Shown: in pieces, positions 1-7,030 of the stretch
How the letters are laid out: each line of letters opens with the position of its first letter
How positions within the stretch are numbered: the first letter of the stretch is position 1
Assembly (NCBI GenBank): GCA_900759565.1
Contig: CAAEVV010000040.1
Location: 1-16,642 of the forward strand
Direction of reading: 5' to 3'
From: an uncultured Collinsella sp.
GTDB lineage: Bacteria; Actinomycetota; Coriobacteriia; Coriobacteriales; Coriobacteriaceae
DNA: 16,642 nucleotides
The notes under the pieces: model-generated
Database searches by the model: none
What the model saw: only the letters and a program-made list of their open reading frames with translations
What the model was told of the DNA's origin: nothing
Position numbers and translations under genes: made by a program

Positions 1-131
1 CGAGCAAGGTGCCTTGAAGCGAGGCGGCATTGACCTTCTGGTCATGCCGCCGAAGCTGAAAGGCAGATTGCCGCTCTGGCGGGCTTGCAGCGTCGAGCCG
101 TTGCGCGGTTTGGTAAAACCGCGCAACCCTA
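1..131 (-). repeat. Structured 3'-end repeat, copy R1 (truncated by window edge)
   Basis: First of three copies of a multi-hairpin element (others at 5768-5938 and 8998-9164). Visible here are a CAAGGTGCCTTG hairpin (5-16), a hairpin with arms 23-35/40-51 and loop TTCT, the right arm of an outer stem (about 72-83, CGCTCTGGCGGG), and a terminal 12-bp hairpin with arms GTTGCGCGGTTT (100-111) and AAACCGCGCAAC (116-127). The last hairpin ends one nucleotide from the TAG stop of the minus-strand dipeptidase gene (129-131). The left arm of the outer stem lies beyond the window. No run of T follows the hairpin on either strand, so it is not a classical intrinsic terminator. Confidence 0.85.
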
Positions 132-1565
132 AAGCTCCAACTCGTTGAGCTTTAAGATTGCCACGATATAGATCTTGAGCGCCTGCTTGAGCTGTTCCTC
201 GTTGGCGCACTCGTTGGGGCCGTGCATCTGGCCGCCCCACGCGGGCAGTTCCAGGCCGGTCTCTTCGGGGCCAAACGAGACGGCGCGGGCAAAGTTGCGC
301 GCGTACGTGCCGCCGCCCATGGCAAAGGGCTCAGCATGCTTGCCCGTAAACTCGTTATAGGTATCAATAAGCGCCTTCACGGCCGGATCATCGGCAGAGA
401 CCGAGAACGGCACCTTTGCATGACCCACGCGACACGTCACGTCAAAGCGCCCCACAAGCGGCTCGAGCTGCTCGCGGATGGTATCGGCACTCGTACTGTC
501 GGGGAAGCGCACGTCGATGACCTGCTCAATATGGCCATCCGCCACGCGGATGACGCCAGCGTTGCAGGTAAGCGGGCCAAACGCCGAGCTCGTCGCATCG
601 ATACCCAGGCCGCGGCCATAGGCGTCTGCATGTACAAAGGCCAGGAACTTGACGAACTCGTGCTCGGCAGGCGTCAGCAGGCGCTCGTCACGGGCACCAA
701 ACGCGTCCTCGGCCTCGCGCAGGTACGTCACGATCAGGCCGACGGCGTTGATCGTCCCCTCGGGCATCGAAGCATGGCCACCGATACCGTGCGCGAAAAT
801 CTGGGCATGGCCGTTCTCAAGCGCCGTGATCTCCAGGCGGTCGGCGTTCTCAATGGGCGCCGGCAGTTCATCGGCGGCAATCGCAAGCTCGCAGATAGAC
901 TGCGACGGAATGGCGTTGCTCGCCTCGGCGCCGCTCCACGATACGATGCGGCCGCCGTCGATCTTGGGGCTCACAAACGTCGCCCCAAACTGGCCCTTCT
1001 CGGCATTGCAGACCGGGAACTCGGCATCGGGCGTAAACAGAAAGTCAGGGTCTGCGTGGTTCTCCAGATAATGGTGAACGTCGGACATGCCCACTTCCTC
1101 ATCGCAGCCCAGCAGCGCGCGGAAGGTATAGCGCGGCACAATGCCGTGCTTGAGCAGGTAGGCACCGGCGTAGAGCGACAACACCGCCGGACCCTTGTCA
1201 TCAATCACGCCACGGCCGAGCAGCCAGCCCTCGCGACGCTCCATCGCAAACGGGTCGGTGTTCCAGCCGGGGCCGGCGGGCACCACGTCCACGTGGCAGA
1301 TGGTCGCGAGCTGCTTGTCGCCGCGACCCGGGATATCGGCGATTCCCACATAGCCCTCGTCGTCGCTCGTCTGGTAGCCGAGCTTCTGCGCGATGCCGAG
1401 CGCGCAATCGAGCGCGTCACGGACCGGGCGGCCAAACGGCGTGCCGGGCTCCGCATCGGCAGCAACGGCCACGGACGGATAACTCACCAGCTGCTCGATA
1501 TCGGCGACGACGTCCTCCCAGACCTCGTCGACATACTCGGTAACGCTCTGCTCCACCTGATTCAT
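129..1565 (-). CDS. M20 family dipeptidase, PepV/Sapep type
   Basis: A 478-residue metallopeptidase that probably cleaves dipeptides in the cytoplasm using two metal ions. Visible M20 landmarks are His91 and Asp93 in CHVDVVPAGPGW, Asp122 in GRGVIDDKGP, the catalytic Glu156-Glu157 pair in CDEEVG, Asp180 in FTPDAEFP, a GGGTYAR stretch typical of PepV/Sapep, and His448 in MHGPNE near the C-terminus. Length matches PepV (about 470). The start at 1565 was chosen because AAGGAGGT lies 5 nt upstream; the frame stays open 15 codons further but without a comparable site. The gene follows the HAD phosphatase gene by 54 bp on the same strand and is probably co-transcribed. Its stop codon abuts repeat R1. 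Family assignment is firm; exact substrate is unknown. Such proteins are sometimes annotated as succinyl-diaminopimelate desuccinylase or carnosinase, which fits less well. Confidence 0.9.
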   Translation of the reverse strand: MNQVEQSVTEYVDEVWEDVVADIEQLVSYPSVAVAADAEPGTPFGRPVRDALDCALGIAQKLGYQTSDDEGYVGIADIPGRGDKQLATICHVDVVPAGPGWNTDPFAMERREGWLLGRGVIDDKGPAVLSLYAGAYLLKHGIVPRYTFRALLGCDEEVGMSDVHHYLENHADPDFLFTPDAEFPVCNAEKGQFGATFVSPKIDGGRIVSWSGAEASNAIPSQSICELAIAADELPAPIENADRLEITALENGHAQIFAHGIGGHASMPEGTINAVGLIVTYLREAEDAFGARDERLLTPAEHEFVKFLAFVHADAYGRGLGIDATSSAFGPLTCNAGVIRVADGHIEQVIDVRFPDSTSADTIREQLEPLVGRFDVTCRVGHAKVPFSVSADDPAVKALIDTYNEFTGKHAEPFAMGGGTYARNFARAVSFGPEETGLELPAWGGQMHGPNECANEEQLKQALKIYIVAILKLNELEL

Positions 1566-1586
1566 GGACGACCTCCTTACCAATGA

Positions 1587-1604
1587 GCGACGGGTACGCC
1601 CGCC
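1587..1604 (-). promoter_or_regulatory. Shared leader motif, copy 1
   Basis: On the minus strand this reads GGCGGGCGTACCCGTCGC and lies 22 nt upstream of the dipeptidase start. An almost identical 18-mer (one difference) sits 19 nt upstream of the dehydrogenase start at 6755-6772. The core CGGGCGTRCCCG is a near-palindrome. Role unknown; chance similarity in GC-rich DNA is possible. Confidence 0.35.
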
Positions 1605-1619
1605 CCTCACATCAAATAC

Positions 1620-2282
1620 TTATATAGCGAAAAGTTTAGCAAGCTCGGCCACCGAGTGCACCACCGCATCGGCGCCCGCAGCCTCGTGCTCCCCCGGCGC
1701 CGCCGCACCCGAATAGATGCCAATGCACGGCACGCCCATCGCGTGCGCGCCCTCGACGTCGTTAAAGCGGTCGCCAATCATCACGGCCTCGTCCGCGGTC
1801 GCGCCCAGGGCCGCCAGCGCATCGCGGACCGAATCCGCCTTGGTCTCGCGGCCCTGCGGCGGATTCATGCCAACCACGGCCTCAAACTGAGAAAGCCCCA
1901 GTTCACCCACCATGTCAACGCACTTTGCCTCCATGCGCGACGTCGCCACGGCCAAGCGCTTGCCCTGGGCGACCAACCCATCCAGCAGCTCGGGGATCCC
2001 GTCGAACACGGGATACTCCTCCGGTCCCAGCTCGTCAAAAAAGGCGCGGTACTCGTCGGCCACCACAAGCGACTCCTCGCGGGAGAAGCCATAAAAGTCG
2101 TGAAAACTCTTCCACAGGGGCGGCCCGATCATGCGACGCAGGTCACCCATCTGCGCCTCCGAAAACCCGCGTGCAGCCAGCGTCTTGCGCGTCGAGGTCA
2201 TCACCGCCCGACCCGTATCGGCCACCGTGCCATCAAAATCAAACAGCACGACCGGCCGCTTGCATATCTCCAGCGCCTCCAT
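1620..2282 (-). CDS. HAD-superfamily phosphatase, Gph/phosphoglycolate phosphatase-like
   Basis: A 220-residue haloacid-dehalogenase hydrolase, probably cytoplasmic, acting on a small phosphorylated metabolite. All four HAD motifs are visible: DFDGTVADT with nucleophile Asp15 and acid/base Asp17, the motif II Thr/Ser in AVATSR (about 114-115), motif III Lys148, and motif IV IGDRFNDVEGA with Asp171 and Asp175. The helical cap sits between motifs I and II (about 25-95), as in the phosphoglycolate phosphatase/pyrophosphatase group. I chose the ATG at 2282 because an AGAGGG ribosome site lies 6 nt before it; an ATG at 2288 abuts that site and a GTG at 2315 has none. It heads the minus-strand pair with the dipeptidase and is divergent from the DegV gene. 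Substrate cannot be told from the sequence. Confidence 0.88.
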   Translation of the reverse strand: MEALEICKRPVVLFDFDGTVADTGRAVMTSTRKTLAARGFSEAQMGDLRRMIGPPLWKSFHDFYGFSREESLVVADEYRAFFDELGPEEYPVFDGIPELLDGLVAQGKRLAVATSRMEAKCVDMVGELGLSQFEAVVGMNPPQGRETKADSVRDALAALGATADEAVMIGDRFNDVEGAHAMGVPCIGIYSGAAAPGEHEAAGADAVVHSVAELAKLFAI

Positions 2283-2326
2283 CGGCATCCCTCTTCCCCA
2301 GTTGACGATTTCCACACCGACACTTC

Positions 2327-2350
2327 AAACTGTTGACTATTCAACAATTT
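2327..2350. promoter_or_regulatory. Candidate operator palindrome between HAD and DegV genes
   Basis: A 24-nt imperfect palindrome with core TGTTGACTATTCAACA (2331-2346; 6-bp arms, 4-nt centre) and flanking AAA/TTT. It is AT-rich in a GC-rich setting and sits in the divergent promoter region just upstream of the DegV promoter candidate. Size and symmetry resemble binding sites of dimeric helix-turn-helix repressors (MarR/GntR type). The regulator is unknown. Confidence 0.4.
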
Positions 2351-2353
2351 AAC

Positions 2354-2382
2354 CTAGCAATGTAGAGCAACTCCACTATACT
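2354..2382 (+). promoter_or_regulatory. Candidate promoter of the DegV gene
   Basis: The -10-like TATACT at 2377-2382 is one base from consensus, with a weak -35 CTAGCA at 2354-2359 and a 17-nt spacer. The predicted start near 2389 gives a leader of about 50 nt before the DegV ATG. Confidence 0.45.
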
Positions 2383-2438
2383 TGTCGCACTTTGCTCTCA
2401 GAAGGCGGCGCCGTCGCGCCCCAACGAAAGGTGCAATT

Positions 2439-3299
2439 ATGTCTTTTGCCATCATAACCGACTCCACGTCGGACATCTCCCCCGCCCGCGCCCAAGAGCT
2501 CGGCATTTACGTGATTCCGCTGCATGTGATTATCGAGGGCGAGGACCTGCTCGACCAGGTGCAGATTACCGCCCAGGAGTACGTCGCGCGCATGGCCGGC
2601 TCCGAGCAGCTGCCGCACACCTCGCAGCCGAGTGCCGGCGAGTTCAAGGAACTCTTTGACCGCGTGCGCGCCGACGGTCACGATAGCGCCATCTTTATCT
2701 CGCTGTGCAGCGAGTGGTCCGCCTGCTATGCCAACGCCAGCCTGACGGCCGAAACGCACGAGCTCGACGTGCGCTGCATCGACTCGCGCACCGGCTCGGG
2801 CGCCGAGGGCCTGCTGGTGGAGTACGCGCTGGCCATGCGCGAGGACGGCCGCAGCCTGGACGAGACCGAGGCGCAGATCCGCGCGACGCTGCCCGACGCC
2901 CACCTGCTGCTGATTCCCCGCACGCTCGAGAATCTCGTTAAGAACGGCCGCGCGCCCAAGCTCGCCGGCCAGCTCACGCAAATGCTCAACATTCGCCTGG
3001 CCGTTTCGCCGGAGTGGAAATCGGGCGAGATCAAGGCCATAAAAAAGGGCCGCGGTGCCAAACGCATCGTTACCAACACCATGGCCGATTGCCTCGCATT
3101 TTTGGCCGAGCATCCGGGCTCCAGCGTGCGCGTGCTCACGACCGGCGCCGCCGAGGAGCAGGAGCTCGTCAGCCAAGCGCTCGCAGGCCAAGACTATGTA
3201 GACGCCGGCACCGGCCCCATCGGCTGCACCATCGCCACCCATGTAGGCGTCGATGCCATAGCCATCAGCTACTGCCCCCGCTACCAGCCCATCCACTAG
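2439..3299 (+). CDS. DegV family protein (fatty-acid-binding, FakB-like)
   Basis: A 286-residue DegV protein. Members studied in Firmicutes (FakB) hold a fatty acid while the kinase FakA phosphorylates it, feeding exogenous fatty acids into phospholipid synthesis. The N-terminus has the family motif IITDSTSDIS, residues 61-65 form the conserved TSQPS fatty-acid-carboxylate contact, and the second domain carries IDSRTGSGAEG. The length is typical (about 280). The ATG at 2439 was chosen because it begins the conserved MSFAIITDST and has a GAAAGGTG site; the frame is open 19 codons upstream but that stretch is arginine-rich and unlike the family. It is a single-gene unit, divergent from the HAD gene and convergent with the LOG-family gene. 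No FakA partner is in the window, so lipid specificity is inferred only from the family. Confidence 0.92.
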   Translation: MSFAIITDSTSDISPARAQELGIYVIPLHVIIEGEDLLDQVQITAQEYVARMAGSEQLPHTSQPSAGEFKELFDRVRADGHDSAIFISLCSEWSACYANASLTAETHELDVRCIDSRTGSGAEGLLVEYALAMREDGRSLDETEAQIRATLPDAHLLLIPRTLENLVKNGRAPKLAGQLTQMLNIRLAVSPEWKSGEIKAIKKGRGAKRIVTNTMADCLAFLAEHPGSSVRVLTTGAAEEQELVSQALAGQDYVDAGTGPIGCTIATHVGVDAIAISYCPRYQPIH

Positions 3300-3314
3300 G
3301 GGCACCTTTACCAC

Positions 3315-3376
3315 TTGCGGTGAAATAGGGACTGTTTTGGCTTATTAGCCGCAAATCAATCCCTATTCCACCGCAA
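3315..3376. repeat. Palindromic element C, copy 1
   Basis: Inverted repeat with 20-nt arms at 3315-3334 and 3357-3376 (18 of 20 paired), opening with TTGCGGTG and closing with CACCGCAA. The 22-nt loop contains a nested GGCT-TATT-AGCC hairpin. It lies 15 nt after the DegV stop. A second copy at 8821-8886 has the same ends and loop length but different, still-paired inner arms. Confidence 0.85.
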
Positions 3377-3393
3377 CTTAGAAGCAGTTCATT

Positions 3394-3455
3394 TGGGACG
3401 AGGCTAAAAAGACTGGTATCAAACGTCTCGGACCAGTCTTTTTAGCCCCGTCCCA
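3394..3455. terminator. Long bidirectional terminator between DegV and LOG genes
   Basis: Inverted repeat with 24-nt arms (3394-3417 and 3432-3455, 23 of 24 paired) around a 14-nt loop. Each arm contains the GACTGGT/ACCAGTC stem preceded by AAAAA and followed by TTTTT, so on either strand a stem is followed by a U-run. It lies in the gap between two convergent genes, 11 nt from the LOG stop codon. The outer GGGACG/CGTCCC pairing makes it much longer than needed for termination and hints at a mobile or repeated origin. Confidence 0.8.
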
Positions 3456-3466
3456 TTTTGCCCACC

Positions 3467-4225
3467 TTACATCAGCCCGCTCAGGGCGATGTCGACGGCC
3501 TCGTTGAGGTCGTCGGTGATGTGGACGAGCTCGGGATCGAGCGGGCTGATCATACCGGCATCCATCACCGGGCCGTTGAGCCAGTCGAACAGGCCCTGCC
3601 AGTACTCGGTACCCACCAGCACAAGCGGCATGCGCTTGACCTTGTGCGTCTGCACCAGCGTGAGCACCTCGAACATCTCGTCGAGCGTGCCAAAACCGCC
3701 GGGAAACACGATAGCACCCGAGCTGTATTTGACGAACATGGTCTTGCGCACAAAGAAGTAACGGAAGTCCATGCCGAGGTTCACGTATTTATTGAGCCCA
3801 TGCTCGTGCGGCAACTCAATGCCCAGGCCAACTGACTTGCCGTTGACGCTCGCCGCTCCCCTGTTGGCCGCCTCCATGATGCCGGGGCCGCCACCGGTTA
3901 TGACCGCCACGCCGCGCTGGGCGATCTTGCGGCCGACCGTGCGCGCCGCCTTGTAGAGCGGATCGGTCTTAGGCGTGCGGGCACTGCCGAAGATGGTCAC
4001 TGCGGGGCCAAGCTCGGCAAGCGCGCCAAAGCCATCGACAAACTCGGCCTGGATGCGCAGTACGCGCCACGGATCGGCATGCAGCCAGTCGGTCGACTCC
4101 TCGGGCGCCAGCAGGTTGGCGTAGGTGTTGTCCTTAGGAATCATGGGGCCGCGCATGACCACGGGACCGCGGCGGTACGTCTCGTCGTAGGCAGGCTCGC
4201 CCTCGACGTTCTCGTTCTTAATCAT
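3467..4225 (-). CDS. LOG/TIGR00730 family Rossmann-fold nucleotide hydrolase
   Basis: A 252-residue LOG-family protein. Characterised relatives hydrolyse nucleoside 5'-monophosphates to free base and ribose phosphate (cytokinin-activating phosphoribohydrolase in plants and some bacteria); many are mislabelled lysine decarboxylase. The defining motifs are present: GGGPGIMEAANRGA from residue 111, Arg160-Lys161, and PGGFGTLDE at 175-183. An N-terminal extension of about 70 residues precedes the Rossmann core. The ATG at 4225 has a TAGGAG site; the frame is open 24 codons further but only through terminator sequence. It is downstream of tgt on the same strand, separated by a strong terminator that sits almost on its ribosome site. 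The physiological base in this organism is unknown. Confidence 0.88.
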   Translation of the reverse strand: MIKNENVEGEPAYDETYRRGPVVMRGPMIPKDNTYANLLAPEESTDWLHADPWRVLRIQAEFVDGFGALAELGPAVTIFGSARTPKTDPLYKAARTVGRKIAQRGVAVITGGGPGIMEAANRGAASVNGKSVGLGIELPHEHGLNKYVNLGMDFRYFFVRKTMFVKYSSGAIVFPGGFGTLDEMFEVLTLVQTHKVKRMPLVLVGTEYWQGLFDWLNGPVMDAGMISPLDPELVHITDDLNEAVDIALSGLM

Positions 4226-4239
4226 GGGTGCTCCTATCG

Positions 4240-4290
4240 AGAAAAAGAAAAACGGGCGGGGTCGACGCCATGCGCCAAACACCCGCCCGA
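4240..4290 (-). terminator. Intrinsic terminator after tgt, just before the LOG-family gene
   Basis: On the minus strand a GC-rich stem (CGGGCGGG about 4283-4290 paired with CCCGCCCG about 4253-4260) is followed directly by TTTTTCTTTTTC (4241-4252). This is a textbook intrinsic terminator for tgt. It ends only about 15 nt before the LOG start codon, leaving no room for a promoter between them. Confidence 0.8.
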
Positions 4291-4361
4291 ACATCAACTA
4301 TTCGGTATGGTACCCACGATGCATCAAGTGCTTGCAAGGCATCGGTCAGCGGTCGCGGCTC

Positions 4362-5501
<1,140 letters not shown>

Positions 5502-5538
5502 AAACTGGAACTCCTTGGTTGCGGTTCATACGCAAACC

Positions 5539-5544
5539 ATTATA
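5539..5544 (-). promoter_or_regulatory. -10 box of tgt
   Basis: A perfect TATAAT on the minus strand, placing the transcript start near 5532 and giving a leader of about 30 nt before the tgt ATG. No good -35 lies at 16-18 nt. The spacer carries GCGGGTTGCCCG, a near-palindrome. The short leader leaves no space for a preQ1 riboswitch. Confidence 0.5.
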
Positions 5545-5609
5545 CGGGCAACCCGCAAGAAGCACCGACTCGACAGAAACTAGTGCATTAGGATCAGGTT
5601 CCCAAGCCG

Positions 5610-5737
5610 GTCGTTGGGGACAGTCTTCAGCGCCATCTTGCAAAGGAATGTCCCAATCTGCCGGCACTTAGGAACTGTCCCCAAGTGCCGGCAAGAGTGT
5701 CCCTTATGACTAGTCATTTAAGAACGTCCCCAACGAC
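5610..5737. repeat. Cluster of GTCCCCAAGTGCCGGCA-type units
   Basis: The outer ends are a perfect 12-nt inverted repeat, GTCGTTGGGGAC (5610-5621) and GTCCCCAACGAC (5726-5737). Inside are a degenerate unit at 5645-5666, a full unit at 5671-5693, and an 11-bp hairpin TGCCGGCACTT (5659-5669)/AAGTGCCGGCA (5683-5693). Related units recur at 8942-8963 and 8968-8985, again just before a copy of the structured R element. The pattern is that of REP-like palindromic repeats. Confidence 0.75.
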
Positions 5738-5767
5738 TACGAGATCATCTCCAACAGCCAAGGCAAC

Positions 5768-5938
5768 GCCGATGCTCTGGCGACGTCAGCGAGCGGTCGC
5801 CAGAGCGAACAAATTGGCATGAAAAGAGGGCGGCATAGACCTTCTGGTCATGCCGCCCTCTTTGAATGACAAGTTGTCGCTTTGGTGGCCGCGCAGCGTC
5901 GAGCCGTTACGCGGTTTGGTAAAACCGCGTAACCCCTA
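5768..5938 (-). repeat. Structured 3'-end repeat, copy R2
   Basis: Second, most diverged copy. The hairpins are GCTCTGGCGAC (5774-5784)/GTCGCCAGAGC (5796-5806), a 14-bp plus 4-bp stem around TTCT (5823-5841/5846-5863), and the terminal 12-bp hairpin GTTACGCGGTTT (5906-5917)/AAACCGCGTAAC (5922-5933). The last ends 2 nt from the TAG stop of the dehydrogenase gene (5936-5938). Compared with R1 and R3 the middle stem is extended on both sides by matching bases. Confidence 0.85.
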
Positions 5939-6736
5939 AGGCCGCTGGCCCATGCCACCCTCGAGGGTGACGGTCTCGCCGTTCATGTACTTAAAGTCGG
6001 GGCCGCAGAGCTGAACGACCACGCGGCCGATTTCCTTCTCGACGTCGCCGTAGTGACCAGCCGGCGGCATGTGGACGTTGGCCTTGAACGCCTCGGGATA
6101 GGCATCCTGGAAGTTCTCGAGCGCAGCGGTCCAAGCAAGCGGGCAAACGATGTTGACGTTGATGCCGTCCTTGCCCCACTCGTTGGCGGCAACGCGGGTC
6201 AGGCCGCGGATGCCCTCCTTGGCGGCAGCATAGCTGCACTGGCCATAGTTGCCAAACAGGCCGGCACCCGAGGCAAAGTTGACCACGGAGCCCTTGGTCT
6301 CCTTCAGGTGCGGATAGGCCTTCTGCATGTACAGATAGGTAGCATACAGACCGGAGTAAATGGCCAGGTTAAACTGATCCATGGTGTGATCGGCGATGGT
6401 CACGCCCGAGGCGCTGGCCTGAGCATTGTTGACGACGGCGTCGATGCGGCCGAACTCCTCAATGGCCTTGTCGATGACGTTCTGGACGACGGCCTCGTTG
6501 TCCTGGCCGGCCGAAACATCGGCCTGAACGGGCAGAACCTTGACACCGTACTCGGCCTCGAGAGACTCCTTGGCGGCCTCGAGCTTGGCGACGTTGCGGC
6601 CGGTAATGACGAGGTTTGCGCCCTCCTTGGCAAAAGCGATATCAATGCCGTAGCCGATGGAGCCAGCGGAACCGTCCTTAAGCGTGGCCTTACCGCCGCC
6701 GGTGACGATCACGGTCTTACCAGTGAAAAGTCCCAT
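5936..6736 (-). CDS. Short-chain dehydrogenase, 12-alpha-hydroxysteroid dehydrogenase-like
   Basis: A 266-residue NAD(P)-dependent short-chain dehydrogenase. Visible features are a stretched cofactor-binding motif (TGGGKATLKDGSAGSIGYG, residues 12-30), a basic Arg47 after strand 2 suggesting NADP(H), NNAQASASG (103-111) where most relatives have NNAG, and the catalytic Ser156, Tyr169 and Lys173. From memory, the NNAQASASG, FASGAGLFGN and LEGGMGQRP stretches closely match clostridial and Eggerthella 12-alpha-hydroxysteroid dehydrogenases, which oxidise the 12-hydroxyl of cholate-type bile acids; that substrate call is an inference. The ATG at 6736 has an AAAGGA site. It appears monocistronic, with a long (nearly 300 bp) shared upstream region with the divergent coiled-coil gene, and its stop abuts repeat R2. 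Another SDR substrate remains possible. Confidence 0.8.
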   Translation of the reverse strand: MGLFTGKTVIVTGGGKATLKDGSAGSIGYGIDIAFAKEGANLVITGRNVAKLEAAKESLEAEYGVKVLPVQADVSAGQDNEAVVQNVIDKAIEEFGRIDAVVNNAQASASGVTIADHTMDQFNLAIYSGLYATYLYMQKAYPHLKETKGSVVNFASGAGLFGNYGQCSYAAAKEGIRGLTRVAANEWGKDGINVNIVCPLAWTAALENFQDAYPEAFKANVHMPPAGHYGDVEKEIGRVVVQLCGPDFKYMNGETVTLEGGMGQRP

Positions 6737-6754
6737 ACAAAGTCCTTTCAAATC

Positions 6755-6772
6755 GCGACGGGCACGCCCGCC
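6755..6772 (-). promoter_or_regulatory. Shared leader motif, copy 2
   Basis: Minus-strand GGCGGGCGTGCCCGTCGC, 19 nt upstream of the dehydrogenase start, matching 17 of 18 bases of the motif before the dipeptidase gene (1587-1604). Both genes also carry an R element at their 3' end. Function unknown. Confidence 0.35.
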
Positions 6773-7030
6773 GACTGCGCGTATCCAACTTCACGCGCCA
6801 AAAGCTGAAATGCAACTTTAGCGGGTTCAAGTGAAAAATAAAGACCGCAGCAGGCGAACGGCACAACGTCATTCGGCGAAGGGAATGTCAAGCACGAACT
6901 GGATAAAGAGGCCGAATTTTTGTCAGCCAAACGAGCCATCGAACACGTTTTGAAACTTTGCTGCGGCGCGCGGGATGTCGGCGCGAGACCTTATCATAGG
7001 GTGACAAACAACGATGAGGAGCACATGCCT

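Larger units (their letters stand above)
5502..5935. other. Gene-free repeat-rich block between tgt and the dehydrogenase gene
   Basis: About 434 bp with no convincing gene. It holds the tgt promoter (right after 5501), then a cluster of short units of the form GGAAYGTCCCCAAGTGCCGGCA, some inverted (5610-5737), and finally structured repeat R2 (5768-5938). No coding potential with a ribosome site was seen. Confidence 0.75.

Noticed and set aside
5502..5545. A preQ1 riboswitch in front of tgt
   Set aside because: The perfect -10 box at 5539-5544 leaves a leader of only about 30 nt, and no preQ1 aptamer-like hairpin with A-rich tail was seen.
5936..6736. The known Collinsella 7-beta-hydroxysteroid dehydrogenase
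   Set aside because: As I recall that enzyme, its N-terminus and active-site surroundings differ; this protein resembles the 12-alpha group instead.
6886..6891. Minus-strand TTGACA as -35 of the dehydrogenase promoter
   Set aside because: No acceptable -10 box lies 16-18 nt downstream.
6992..6997. TATCAT as the -10 of the coiled-coil gene
   Set aside because: No -35 or extended -10 supports it, so I left it out of the features.
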